In this document: one piece after another, positions 21,623 through 33,650 of the stretch
How the letters are laid out: every line of letters starts with the position of its first letter
Position numbering within the stretch: position 1 is the stretch's first letter
From: Apricaphanius iberus
Lineage: Eukaryota; Chordata; Actinopteri; Cyprinodontiformes; Aphaniidae
Assembly (NCBI GenBank): GCA_028564705.1
Contig: JAPXFQ010001710.1
Coordinates: forward strand, 1 to 64,000
DNA: 64,000 nucleotides
Direction of reading: 5' to 3'
Position numbers and translations under genes: made by a program
Notes under the pieces: model-generated
Database searches by the model: none
Seen by the model: only the letters and a program-made list of their open reading frames with translations
Told to the model about the DNA's origin: nothing

Positions 21623-24600
21623 ATGAGCCAAGACTCTAAGAAGAAGAGAAAAACTCCAGCCTCCAGGAGAAAAAAAGGTAATCAACTTCCTTAGTTTCAG
21701 TCAAGATTATCAAGAATAGTTTTATGTTTTAGTTTTTAGACAGAGAGAGGAATGTGGATTTAAACATTTAGTTTATTTTACACACTGATCAGAACATTCA
21801 GTTGTGTTGTAAATGGTTAAGAAAGTCAGAATTTCATCATTCAGGATTTCTGTGTTGTTATAAACTAAACATTTCATAGCTTCTCTTAGAAGCTTGTATC
21901 TTGTTAAAATGAGTTAAAAGTTGAAAAAATTGTGTAATAATGTCCTTGATCAGATATCAGTCTGTAAGGCGATCCAAAAACACTAGGGCTGATTTATCAA
22001 AAGTTTGCGCTTGTTAAAATGGGTAAAAACCTCTCAGCAGCAGCAAATATGAGCAGTAGGTGATTTACTAACCATATGCAGGTGAGTTTGTTAACCTGTT
22101 CAACCTGTAGCAAAATGCATTCAATGCTTTTAGCGCTTTTACACTTGATAAATGTGCAATGTGGACATTTTAAGTTAGAAGATGGTAAATATTGAGAGGA
22201 GAAAATCCAAATAAGTAACTTTTCAAGGCGCAGTGTGATTTGTCAAACAAAGTTTTTGAACCAGCTGTGTTTGCGCCTGTTTTTTCCACCTGTTTTTACC
22301 GTTTTAACTTTGCGCCACCACATTTAACATAGCTTTTTTAATGACAAAAAGCATAACTCACATACATTCTAACCTAATAGTAATTAACACTCTAATGTAC
22401 AGAAACAGTTTGCCAGTTTTTTTTGCCAATTTTCCCCTTTTCTTTTCAAAGATGCATCATAATTCACTGCAAGCTTAGTGCCTCTGCATCTTCTGTTTAT
22501 TCAGAGTCTCCATTATTTTCCACTGGAGTGCTTACTAATCTTCCTGGGGAGCAGTTGATAAAATACATTAGTCATGTGCCATATCCCAATGACAATTACA
22601 TATATGAAATTTTAAAAACAAAATTTATATTTTCAGAATACATACAAAAGTCAGATGCGCAATTAACTTGTACATTTCCAGCCTTCACTCAAATACCTAC
22701 AACACCCAGGTGGATCCAAAGATAAAATTTGATTTTGTTACTTTTTTTAAGAATAAATGCTATCCTGAGTTAACAGCCCAGCAAATGCAAGATTTACACC
22801 AAACTGTCATGCTACCCCAGTCCTCTCCAAGGACCTGAAATTAACATCGGAGGGAGAGTTGGGCCTCACTGTATCAGATGATGTATGGAGGTCAGCCCTC
22901 AATCTGGTTAATTCTTTGTCTTTTTGTGCCGCCACTTTATTACAACTGAAAGTGGTTCATAAGAGCAATTTTTCTAAATACATAAAAGCTAGGATTTATC
23001 CGGGCTCAGATCCCTGTTGTAACAGATGTGGATCCGACCATTCTAACTTAACCCACATGTTTTGGTCCTGTCCGGCTTTGTCTGCCTACTGGGAGAAAGT
23101 TTTCTACACTCTGAATAAGGCCACTGGCCTGAAGTTTCCCCAAACCCCATTATTGCGCTCTTTGGTACATTCATTGAAAACAACCTTATTACTGGGCGGA
23201 GCAGCAGGTGCTGTCTTTTGGCTCTGTCCTGGTTAGGCATGCTGTCTTGGTGAGGTGGGGGTGAGGGGATGTAGGGGGGTGGGGCAGGGGGGTACTTGTG
23301 TTTTGCTGGTGATTGGTGTAATTCTGCTTGTACCGCAATTAAAAAAACTGAATAAATGCTATTTTGTTCTCTACTATTTTCAGATAATTTATATAATTTC
23401 TGAGATGCTCTGTAGACAGCAGATTTTTGCAGGAAGAGTTTGTTGGTACATTTTACCTTTAATTTAATACATTTAATAGAGGCTGTGCATATCATTTCAA
23501 CAATATTAGTGGAATGGACATCTCGGGACTGCGAGCAATCTTGTTCTTGAAGTTCTCATTTTAATTCTGCCCCTTGTGCCTGTTATGAATTGCTTAAGTG
23601 GTTAGCACTGTTGCCTTGCAGCAAGAAGGTTGTGGGTTCGTATCCCGGCCCAGGGTCTTTCTGCATGGAGTTTGCATGTTCTCCCCATGCATGCGTGGGT
23701 TCCCTCCGGGTACTCCGGCTTCCTCCCACATTACAAAAACATGACTGTCAGGTTAATTGATCACTGTAAATTGTCCTTAGGTGTGAGTGTGTGCATGGTT
23801 GTTTGTCCTGTTTGTCCTGCCCTGTGATGGACTGGTGACCTGTCCAGGGTGTACCCTGCCTCTCGCCCGTTTACAGCTGGAGATAGGCACCAGCACCCCC
23901 GCGACCCATTAAGGATTAAGCGGTAAAGAAAATGGATGGATCTTAGTAGATCACCTGCAGATGAAGGACAAGCCACTGTTGCTCCCCTTTCTTGCAATGT
24001 TGATATTTCAAGATATACATATTTGACAAATAGTAAATAAATAAAAAATCACAACTTTTTTCCAATATCTCTCACTTTAGTGAGCAACAGCAGCAGAGCG
24101 TCTCAGAGGACCGAGTCTGTAGATAACAGCAGACAGAGGAAAAGAAAAAGAGCTGAAGATGAGACAACTAGCAAAAGGACCAGGATCTCTGAAGAGGCTG
24201 GACCCTCCACAAACTGCCAGGACCAGAACCGGACTGTGAGGAGACCAAAGAGGAAGATGAACCAGGAAGGAGAGGGACCTTCACCGCCGGTCAAGAGGAA
24301 GAAGAGGGGATTCCTGGAGCAGGTCCTAACCAAAGGGCTACGTCCCTCCTTGGACATCAGCACAGGTTGGCTACTGTTAGCTTAGTCACAGAATTATTAT
24401 AATGCAACTAAAATTCAGCATTTTAAAGTTAAACAAAGGCAAATAGCACAATGAATAAACTACAGTACTTTGTAAAAGTATTCATACACCCTTAGTTTTT
24501 TACATTACAACAACCAAGTTGTTATTGGAATTTATGTGACATAAAGCTGAACTTGCACAGAAAGGTGCATCTACAAAGTGTTGGCTCACAAGGGCTGAAT

Positions 24601-27600
24601 AAAAATGCATTTCACACTTTACAGACTTATTTGTAGGAACATGTTATCTGTTCTTTTATATTCAGTATTTGAACTTAATTGTGCTGGGAATCATATAAAA
24701 TCCAAATAAAAACACAAAAGTGACATCTTCTAACAGGGCAGCCTCATTTGAATTGCTCATGCTGTTCCTTTTGGTTATTTCCATTGTTAGGGTCCAGCAG
24801 CTCCGGTGTGGTACTTTATAGAACAGAAACTGGAGATTTACGGAAGAGAAACCTGAAGAGGAAGGCGGAGGACTCTGAGCAACCACAGAGGTGGAAGAAA
24901 ATGAAGAGGACAGAGATGAAAGAAAAAAGAGATGATTCCCTAAGAGGTGAGATATTTGACCTATAAAAGTATTCACCCCCTTGGATGATTAACCCTTTTA
25001 TTGCTGTACAAATCAATCGTGATCAACACAATTGGACCCTTTTTGACAAAAAAAGACAAAAAAACTTTAATGTCAAATTATAAAAGTATTTTTACAAAAT
25101 AATGATGGTTAAATAAGAACATATAGAACACAAGTGATTGAACATATCCTATTTTGTAGCTGCAGAGCAGAGAGTCTGTGGATAGTTCTGAACGTTGCAG
25201 TTTTCCTCCATTCTTCCTGCGAAACTGTCCCAGCTCTGTTAGGTTACATGTGGATCTACTGTTAACAACCCTTTTCAAGTCCTGCCATAAATTCTCTCTA
25301 TTATTGAGGTCTGGGCTTTGACCGGACCACTCCAGAACATCCATCTTGTTATCTTTAAATCATTGCTGTGTAGCTTTATCTGGATGCTTCAGGTTTTTGT
25401 CTTCCTGGAAAACAAATCTTCTTTGAAGCCGTGGTTCTTTTTATTTTGTCGCATTCATTTTGCCTTCTAACTTTACAAGCCTTCCAGTGTCTGCAGCCAA
25501 GGTCAAGGTCAAATGTATTTTTATAGCACATTTACTACTACAAGTGCCTCCCAAAGTGCTTTACAAAGTAAAATAAAAGCTACCAATCAAATCAAACATA
25601 CACACAATGCTAAAATTACGTCAGATAATTAAAAATGATTAAATGCCAGTCATATCAGAAAAAAAACATAGTTCTGTCTTGCATAAAAGCCCAGTTGTAA
25701 ACAAATGTTTTCAGACGTATTTTAAGGAAGACTATTCCCCAGTTTAAGACCTGCCAAAGAAAAAGCCTTGTGATCATGAGACTTAAGTTTTGTCCTTGGA
25801 AAAACACTGTGTGCTAGATCTCAGAGTTGTGGTAAGAATATGAGTAAACAATAATACAAACAATTAAACTGGAACACCATTAACACCCTTTAAAACAAAC
25901 AATACAAATTTGAACTAGATCCTGTACGAAACAGGAAGCCAGTGAAGAGAAAAGCCTAATTTTTGGCTAATGATTTTTTTTACAACACACTAACAGCCTA
26001 AAACCTCCGAAGGGGTGACTTTTTTTTTTTTTAGGTAGTGTGGGTTTATAACATAAGCGTTTACTATGAGACACAACTTCCATTATCAGAACCGAGGTAA
26101 CATTAGTGAACAGGGTTTGTGAAACTGAAACATTTTGTTTATGTGTTTTGCAGAATTCCAGGAAAAATACATTGAGCTGCATCAGCTGGGAGAAGGAGGC
26201 TTTGGGTTTGTGTTTGCTGGCTATCGAGATGAGGATAAATTACCTGTAAGTGTTACAAATACACATGCACACACAAATAAATTAAGTCAATTTAATGATT
26301 TTTTCAAGTCACTAAGAGTTAGAGATTGTAGAAAATTACAAAACTCCTCAGAGGGGTGGAAGGCTAATAGCTAGTCAGACTCAACCTGTTTTAGCTTATT
26401 GTAGATAATAGAAACAACACTAACATATATCATGTCTGTGTGACAAAACTCTAATGCAGGGGTGCCCAAACTTTTTCCCTCAGAGGGCCAAATTAATATC
26501 TATCAGGGGGCTGAGGGCCAAATGTAGTAATTTTACTCGAAATACAAACACCAATAGTAAAGAATAGTAAACTACTCATATTTATTATAGTTATTTAATA
26601 TTCCTTTCTGTGTCAATAACAATGAAATGACATAAGTTATATGTATTCATTTAAAACATATCTAAACCTTGTTTAATACTGATGTCAGTGAAAAAAAAAA
26701 GTATTCTTCCTCCCAGTATTTATTTTTTGTTAAATTGTTTTGTCTGTACCACTGATAATGCCACTCCATGTTGATGAACAACTGCTTAAGCTAGCAGCAA
26801 ACATGGAAGTAGTTTTAGCCAATCCAGTGTGGCAGCAATGAATCTGCTAATGGGATATTTTTAAATTGATCAAATATTACTATTTGTGATCTTGCAAAGT
26901 GAGCAAATGTAACTATGTGCACAAATTTACTCTACATCTCCCCTTGTAGTTCGTTTCATTTAATTTTAAACATAATTTGTATATTTCAATTCTAATGTAT
27001 GCCTGTGGACTTTTATGTAAGACTAGGGTAACCCCTGCTGGGCCAAAATGAATGACTTGGGGGGCCGCCCGCCGGCCCCACTTTGGGCACCCCTGCTCTA
27101 AAGTAAAGGAAATTATCCATCAACAGTTTCCAGGGAGACAATTATGTTTGTTGTTTTATGTTCCGCCCAAAAAATTGTGTTTATAATGTAAACAACTTTT
27201 TCCATCCACCTGACTGGTTAGACGGCAACAGTGGAGTAAACTCTCAGATTTTGTTACAGGCTGCTCAAAGCACAAAAGCACCAAAGTTTGTATATTCAGG
27301 AGTTTGTCCAGGTCTCGGTTGGATGGTCAATTGCCAATCAGTAATACAATTTCCAGAGAAATATTCCTGATAAACTCATAGAATCTCACTTGAAAAATAG
27401 GTGTAATACCCCTTTTAAGGATATCCCCACACGAGCATGTTAACCAAAGTCTTGTTCCCATCTTGTAGGTAGCGATCAAACACATCCCAAAAGAAAATGT
27501 GGTCCTCAAACATAAGGTAAGTGAGCAACAATGTCCAAGGCATGTTTTTCTATTTTTCTGGGATTCCAGGTGCATTGTGGGTTTTCAACTGTCTGTTGGG

Positions 27601-30199
27601 GTGTTTCAGGATGAGAACGGCAGAGAGCTGGCCATGGAGGTGGCTGTCATGTTGAAGCTGAGGAATGTAACCACTAGTTCGCTGGGGCAGTCATCCATGG
27701 TGTCCCTGCTGGACTGGTATGATCTGGACGGGGAGGTGATTTTAGTGATGGAGAGGCCCATGCCTGCTGATGACCTCTCAAACTACCTTATGGCCCACGG
27801 AGGATACCTGAAGGACAAAGAGGCCAAAGTGAGCTGCTGGATGTGGTTTCAGTGTGTTTTAGACATAATGTCAAATGTGCTCCGTTAATGGTTTTGTTTT
27901 CCATTTTAACTATGATTAAAGTCAGAGATATGAAACAGTATACCGTAATTATGAAGTAAAATGAAATTAAAAAGTGTTCTTTTTACAAACAAAAATCAAA
28001 AAGGTTTAGTCAACATGTATTGCGCTCAAATTACTCTGCCTCCCCAAAATGAAAAGCAGTGCAATCAGTAACTCCTAGAAATCCCCTAAGAGTGTTTTTT
28101 TTTTTTTTTTAGCTATGTCAGAGATTAGGTTTAAAAACAGGTTTGAGAGAGAAAAGAATTATGGGTGCCATTTGGAAAGTTACAAAGTCAAAGTTAACAC
28201 CAATAAGTTAGGTTATTATGCCTGTCATAAAATAAAAAAGAGGGGGTATACTTTTACAAAGTCATATTTGTGTCCATGTGATATATTCATATAAAAACAT
28301 CACACCTTCAAGCTAAATATTTAGTTTTTAAACTAAACATTGAGTATGCCGATTAAATATTTTTGTTGTAAATTTTAGTTGCACTGATACAGAATTGGGT
28401 ATCTGGGCCAATACCGTTCTAATGTACTTGTATTTGTATCTGTTAGTTAACCCATACCATAAACGGATATTAAAATATGGAAACTGCAATAATTTTAGAG
28501 AAAATGTTTATTAGTACTTTATGTTTTATTTAATTCGCCATACTTTCTGTAACAAGCAGAGAGAAAAATAAGACCTCTTTTCATAGCATTTTTTTCCATG
28601 GTAGAAGTATCAGCAGGAACTCAGATCCAAGTATTGGTATTGTATCCGTTTAAAAAGAGTGGTATGGTTGCATCCCTATTATAAACTGATATTTAGAAAT
28701 GTATGAATAACAGTTGAAATATGAAAGACAAATGACTTCACATGTTCTTTCTTTATACTTTATGACAGGTCAAAAATCTCAAATAATTAGAGTTAATTTT
28801 TGTGTGTATAACGTTGCAATTGGCATCCCTAAACAACTAGTAAGACACACAGAGTGCAGACATCTGCACTCTGCTTTCTGACCTTTCTATTTTCACAATT
28901 CAAGATCATTTCTGACTCTTAACCTTGATAATTCCAATACTTGTGTGCATTTCTCACAAGGTTTTCATTATAACTACCATTAGCATGCTCATATAAGCCT
29001 AAAAACAACAAAGCAGTGCTCTTCCTCTCCTTTATTGTGGTGTTCATTGGCAGCTATTTAACCACAAAATGGTGCATCATCGCCACCCGCTGGTATGGAC
29101 TGTATAGAATGTCCACCAGAAGCATCCTCCATGCTTGTGCTAGCTTTGTTCTTGTTTTTATTAACCCAAGCTCTAATGTCCATTTTGCCATAGAACTTTA
29201 TCAAGTTATTTTTAGTGCCTCCAAAAGTTCTGATTAATAGCCTACAGCACTCTCTGCTGGTTGTATTGGGTAAATACTTTGCATGGTTGCCACTTAATTT
29301 ACACATTGTGCGTAATCTGTCTTGGGTCTGGTAATATGACAAAATACCAAAACGTTTAACATATAATACTTTAGCCAGGCACTACAATTCTTAACAATAC
29401 TTGTACTGCTGTTGTTCATGATCTTGTGATATTTTTTTAGATCATCCTAAAGCAGCTGGTGGAAGCTACAATTCACCTTCAACATGCAAACATCTTCCAC
29501 AGAGACATTAAAGTGGAAAACATCCTGATTAACATCACCCCAAAAGACCTACGTATCTATCTCATAGACTATGGTTTAAGCTGCTTTGATGATGGAAAAC
29601 AACATGAAGTTTTATGTGGTATGATTGGATCTGCTAATTTTTTCATTTATTAATACTGTTTAAAATATATGGATTTTTATTTGTTGCTATCCCCCTGATT
29701 GTCTTGTTGTTATTCTTCTTCAAGGTACTCCTGACCTCCTCCCACTGGACTGGTTCATTCACAGCAGCTACAGTGCTGAACCCACAACAGTGTGGCAGGT
29801 AGGAGTGGTTCTGTTTGAAATAGTCCACAAGAAGAGGTTCAGTACCCCCAGCTTCCTAGAAAACAAGCTGACGATCAGCAAAAGGCTTTCCAGGAGTGAG
29901 ATAAACCACACTCCAAAAATCTTTTTTTGCATTGCAATGACTTTTGTTGTAAAGTGCCTTGAGATGACATTTGTTGTGAATTGGCGCTATATGAATAAAA
30001 TTGAATTGAAAATTGAATTGAATCTCACAGCACATTAATCGGTTCTGTGTCATTCTGTTTTGTTACTGACTTCCACCATTATTGCTTTCCGATCTCTGAC
30101 CCTCCAGAATGCCAGGATTTTCTGACAAAGAGTCTGATGTTTGACCCTGCTGAACGTCCCACTCTGGAAGAGCTTCTCTGTCACCCATGGTTTTCGTAG
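21623..30199 (+). CDS. PIM-like serine/threonine protein kinase, nine exons
   Basis: Exons: 21623-21677, 24081-24365, 24791-24946, 26154-26245, 27469-27516, 27610-27828, 29441-29618, 29725-29895, 30108-30199. All introns are GT-AG, phases agree throughout, and the CDS is 1296 bases (431 residues). Residues 1-165 are rich in Lys/Arg/Ser/Glu with NLS-like runs (KKKRK, RKRKR, KRKK). The kinase domain spans about 166-431: Gly loop GEGGFGFVFAG (178-188), VAIK Lys200, alpha-C Glu222, PIM-type hinge ERP (260-262), HRDIKVEN (305-312), DYG in place of DFG (328-330), PLDW in place of PPEW, and a TVWQVGVVLFE segment lacking the usual Asp, as in PIM1. It ends HPWFS. The hinge Pro and short C-terminus place it with the PIM family, which is expanded in fishes. 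It would phosphorylate Ser/Thr of unknown substrates, possibly in the nucleus. All catalytic residues are present, so activity is plausible. Confidence 0.9.
21975..22350. mobile_element. Probable MITE in kinase intron 1
   Basis: Begins near CACTAGGGCTGATTTATCAA with a TTTGCGC word. It contains several TTTGCGCC/GGCGCA words and ends near TTTGCGCCACCACATTTAAC. The pattern resembles a fish MITE family I recognise, but exact ends and a target duplication were not found. Confidence 0.35.
22735..23400 (+). mobile_element. L1-type LINE, 3' end, in kinase intron 1
   Basis: The plus-strand open frame 22859-23236 carries the L1 ORF2 C-terminal signature. It reads RIYPGSDPCCNRCGS followed by LTHMFWSCPALSAYW, a zinc-knuckle-like Cys/His cluster, after an LQLKVVHKSNFSKYIK segment. 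The part before it (about 22735-22858) is the same protein with a frameshift. All RT and endonuclease parts are missing. 5' truncated, same orientation as the kinase gene. Confidence 0.75.
23585..23947 (+). mobile_element. tRNA-headed SINE in kinase intron 1
   Basis: The head has an A-box-like TTAAGTGGTTAGCACTG and a B-box-like GGTTCGTATCC. It is followed by a conserved core (GTTTGCATGTTCTCCCCATG; CTCCGGGTACTCCGGCTTCC), a middle part with GACTGGTGACCTGTCCAGGG, and an AAAATGGATGGAT tail. The core is the type shared among fish SINEs and some LINE tails. The monomers of the array at 30275-32400 resemble this core. Confidence 0.8.
24466..24660. mobile_element. Tc1-like end fragment in kinase intron 2
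   Basis: TTTGTAAAAGTATTCATACACCC and the following text resemble the ends of fish Tc1-like elements, as does the start of the fragment at 24963. No transposase part is present here. Confidence 0.4.
24963..25420 (-). mobile_element. Tc1-like transposon fragment in kinase intron 3
   Basis: Read in reverse, 25078-25344 encodes a Tc1/mariner transposase C-terminal piece: WSGQSPDLNNRENLWQDLKR, where the third catalytic acidic residue would lie near the NRENLW part. The end at 24963 has the typical AAAGTATTCACCCCCTTGGA. The N-terminal part is missing and the ORF stays open only over this fragment. Confidence 0.75.
25505..25965 (-). mobile_element. LINE fragment, 3' part (L2-like), in kinase intron 3
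   Basis: At the left, TTTTTATAGCACATTTACTA ... CCAAAGTGCTTTACAAAGT is the reverse of a LINE tail. At the right, GAAGCCAGTGAAGAGAAAAG corresponds to the reverse-strand SLHWLPV region seen at about 62705 in the LINE at 61288-63358. Degenerate and 5' truncated. Confidence 0.6.
26457..27095. mobile_element. Non-autonomous hAT (Charlie-type ends) in kinase intron 4
   Basis: Terminal inverted repeats CAGGGGTGCCCAAA and TTTGGGCACCCCTG. The flanks CTCTAATG (26449-26456) and CTCTAAAG (27096-27103) match at 7 of 8 positions, fitting an 8-bp hAT target duplication. 639 bp, with no transposase. Confidence 0.85.
28377..28677. mobile_element. hAT-like MITE in kinase intron 6
   Basis: The left end TTGCACTGATACAGAATTGG and the reversed right end GGGATGCAACCATACCACTC have related starts, and the interiors pair loosely through TATC/GATA-type words. 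The reversed right-end type recurs at about 58790. Exact boundaries are uncertain. Confidence 0.4.
29942..30026 (+). mobile_element. Solo LINE tail (family B) in kinase intron 8
   Basis: TTGTAAAGTGCCTTGAGATG ... AATTGGCGCTATATGAATAA, ending in TTGAATTGAA repeats. It matches the 3' end of the LINE at 61288-63358. Only about 85 bases inserted, between exons 8 and 9. Confidence 0.85.
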
Positions 30200-30201
30200 A
30201 C

Positions 30202-30236
30202 ACACACACACACGCACACACACACCCACACACTAA
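30202..30236. repeat. (CA)n microsatellite in the kinase 3' region
   Basis: Imperfect CA run starting 2 bases after the kinase stop codon. Confidence 0.95.
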
Positions 30237-30274
30237 TTGCATGATTCACTTTTATATTTTATAATTGGTAACTT

Positions 30275-32400
30275 TTGGCTTTTCTCCGGGTGCTCTGGTT
30301 TCCTTCTCTAGACAAAGCAACATTAATAAGGTTCTTTAAGTTTAGTGTTTTTTTCTGCTAGTGCTTCTGTTTCTTCTTGCAGTTGAAACCATGTCAATAT
30401 GGGTAATTTGAGAGTTACAGGTTTTCTAGTCTAATTTTCTGGATTTTTCTATTTTGGCATAAGTGGTTATTTTTGTTTTTTTTTCCTCCAGGTGCTCTGG
30501 TTTTTTTCTAAAGAAAAAATTGTAAATAATCTGACATTCGATTAAAGATTTTTTGGGTTTGTTTGGGATTCTCTGGTTTCCTTTTTTTTGTCTCAGAATT
30601 ATGTATTTCAGTATGGTTGGTTATTTATTTATTTTTCTTAGGTTTCTTCTGCTTGTCCAAACAACATCCACTGGGTTAATTAGAGATGTGTGTGTTTTTC
30701 TTCTAGTGTTCCTGTGGTTTCCTCCTCTAGTCCAGAAGTCATCTATTTTAGTATAGTTGTGTAATTTTGTTTTTTCTCCAGGTATTCAGGTTTCCTCCTC
30801 TTGTCAAACCCACGCTAAGGTTCTTGCATTTTTTATCACTTCATTTGACATATTCTATTTTAGTACAGTTCATTATTTTCGGCTTTTCTCCAGGTGCTCT
30901 GGTCTCCTTCTTTAGTCAAAGCAACATTAATAAGGTTGAGATTTTCGAATTTTTTTGGGTTTCTATGGGCTACTTCATATTTTTCTAGTCTCTTTTTCTG
31001 GATTTTCGTTTTTAGCATATATGTTTGTTTGTTTGTTTGTTTTTTTCCAGGTGCTCTGGGGGTTTTTTCTGACAAAAAATTGTAAATAATTTGACATTCA
31101 ATTTGAGATTGTTGTGTTTCTTTGGGATTCTCCGGTTTTGTTTCCTTTAGTCTCAGAATTATGTATTTTAGTATGGTTAATGTGTTTTTTCTTTTTCTCT
31201 GGTTTCTTCAGCTTTTCTGAACAGCACCCATCTGGTTAATTAGAGATGTGTGTGTTTGTTCAGGGTTCCCCTTTGTTCTTCTAGTGTTCCTTTGGTTTCT
31301 TCCTTTAGTCCAGAAGTCATCTATTTTAGAGTAGTTGGGTTATTTTATTTTTTCTTCAGGTATTGCAGTTTTCTCCTTTACTTAAAACACCTCTAAGATT
31401 CACTGATTTATTTTTTTTATCACATCTTCTGATATATTGTATTTCAGTACAGTTCATTATTTGTGGCTTTTCCCCGGGTGCTCCGGTCTCCTTCTCTAGT
31501 CAAAGCAACATTAATAAGGTTGAGATTTACAGGTTTGTTTGGGTTTCTCTGGTTTCCTTCCTATTTTTCTAGTCTCTTTTCCTGGATTTTTCTTTTTTAG
31601 CATATAAAGGTTTGTTTGTTTGTTTGATTCTCCAGATGCTCTGTTTTTTTCTTGACAAAATAATTGTAAATAATTTGACATTCAATTTGAGATTTGCTGA
31701 TTCTTTCGTTTTCTTAGAAATTATTCTTGTTTTTCTTAGGTTTCTCCAGCTTGTCCAAACAGCATCCATCAGGTTAATTAGATATTGGAGTGTTTGTTCA
31801 GGGTTCCGCTTTGTTCTTCTAGTTTTTCTTTTGTTTCCTCCTCTAGTCCAGAAGTCAGCTATTTTATTGTAGTTGGGTAATTTGAATTATTCTCCAGGTC
31901 TTCTGGTTTCTTCCTGTAGTCAAAACACCCTTAAGATAAATTTTTTTTTCTCACTTATTCTGACATATTCTATTTTAGTACAGTTCATTATTTGTGGCTT
32001 TTTCTTCCATTTGTCAACAACATGCATAAGGTTTATAAGGGATTTTTGGGTTCGTTCCGAGTTCTCCTTTGTGTCCTCTTATCTTTTGTTTGGTTTCGTC
32101 CTTTAGTCTAGAAGACCATTTTAGTGTGCTTGGGTTAATTTTGTTTTTCTCCGGGTGCTCCAGTTTCCTCTTTTCTAATTTTTTCACAAGGTTCATTTGC
32201 GAATTGGGGATATTTTTATTACTATTCCCGAACTATACTATTTTAGTACAGTTGGTTATTTGTGACTGTTCTCTACGTTCTCCAGTATCCTTTGCTAGTC
32301 GAAAAAATGTCAGTGACGTGAAGTTGTAATTTGTGGGTTTCTTCTAGGTTCTCTTTTGTTCTTCTGTTATTCCTTTGGTTTCCTCCTCTTTTTGGAGTAT
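30275..32400 (+). repeat. Higher-order tandem array downstream of the kinase
   Basis: The word AAAGCAACATTAATAAGG recurs at about 30314, 30917 and 31503, giving a ~590-600-bp unit in about 3.5 copies. Within each unit, shorter monomers of roughly 70-100 bases carry variants of CTCCGGGTGCTCTGGTTTCC followed by CTAGTCCAGAAG or CTAGTCAAAGC. These resemble the core of the SINE at 23585-23947. Frames across it are low-complexity Phe/Leu/Ser chains and not genes. It starts about 75 bases after the kinase stop, so part may lie in the 3' UTR. Confidence 0.8.
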
Positions 32401-32459
32401 GAGTTAAAAGTCCTATATTATTCGTTTTTACACTTTTCAACGTGTGAGATAGACACATG

Positions 32460-33300
32460 TATCACTTACACACAATTAGCATATAAACAGTCGGGCACAG
32501 GGTGGGGGGTATGTCTACTATGCAGAGGCGACACGAACAGGTTGGGCACGTTCTTGTTTTACATGCTGACAAAAAAAGAACACATAACAATGTTCTATCC
32601 CCTCTATCAGCATAGGGTCCAAACTGCGCGAATTAAGCCAAAAACCCCTCTGTTTTTTGTTTTTTTTTTAAGTTAATTTTGCATGATATAGGACCTTTAA
32701 CATGCATCTATGTTTCGAGATGTTGAATGTTGTTTGTTGATAATAGTGATGAAGGGTTAGGGTGATGATGGCTTTGGGTGGGTTGAGGGTTTTCATTTCA
32801 GCTTAGTTTATCCACCGCGATCTTATCTGCTGTGGTTGCTGTGTTACACAGATTGACTCCATTGGTTGTTGTTGCTCTGTGGGTGGAGTTGCTGTATGGG
32901 ATTTAAAGTGCTGTTTACCATTCATTTGCGGAGTTTCTCTACCTCATGATTGCAGGTTTTAGATTTTACGAGTCGGGCCTTAAACTGTGCCTTCTCTGCA
33001 CATGGACACACATGTTAACACTTCCAACACGAATGCAGGCACAATATTTATTTATTTGCATATAATTTTTATGTTAGAATGTTTTACTTTATATAGGCAT
33101 GTATGTATTTCTGTATTTTTGTATATATTTATATGTAGATTATTTGTATGCATTAATATATATTTATGTGTAAATTTCTAGAAATATATTTCTCATGATT
33201 GTTTCCATGTGATGATTTCCTGTCAATGTGTTTTTTTTCTGATTCCAGACCTAGTGTTCCTGTGTTTTTTGTTTTGTTTTGTTTTTTTCAACTTTCCTGT
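32460..33300. other. Non-coding interval, nothing recognised
   Basis: AT-rich, no family matched. Confidence 0.5.
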
Positions 33301-33309
33301 CCTCTCCAA

Positions 33310-33478
33310 CCCCAGCCAGTCAAAGCAGATGACTGCCCATCCTGAGCCTGGTTCTGCTAGAGGTCACTTATTTTTTTAAAGGAAGTTGTTTCTCTCCACT
33401 GTTGCCCTGTTCTTGCTCAGGAAGGGGGATTGCATTGACTGGAAGCTTTGATGCAATCGGCTGGTTTCCTCCCCTCCG
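33310..33478 (+). mobile_element. LINE 3'-UTR fragment
   Basis: Contains CCAGCCAGTCAAAGCAGATG, CCTGAGCCTGGTTCTGCTAG and TTGCTCAGGAAGGGGGATTG, a recognisable 3'-UTR series of fish L2/Rex1-like LINEs. It ends at GCTGGTTTCCT, where other sequence is joined. Confidence 0.6.
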
Positions 33479-33650
33479 AAGAATCGCTACCTTAACGTGG
33501 TGGAGGGGTTTGAGTACACCTCGGATCCTCAAAGTCAGTTGCCGGGGACTTAGACCATTAGTGAGGTATCCGGTCTAATATTGGCTTCAGGGGAGGGGTT
33601 ACACTAAGAGCGACTCAAATACTCAATGCAGTGAGACTTTAGAGAATAGT
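33478..33650 (+). mobile_element. RTE-like LINE 5'-UTR fragment
   Basis: GCTACCTTAACGTGGTGGAG followed by GGGTTTGAGT matches the segment just inside the 5S-derived head of the element at 52684-54423 (there on the reverse strand, near 54300). No 5S-like sequence precedes it here. The part after 33515 diverges. Confidence 0.5.

Noticed and set aside
30553..32676. Many Phe/Leu/Ser-rich frames that look membrane-like
   Set aside because: They are translations of the T-rich tandem array downstream of the kinase.
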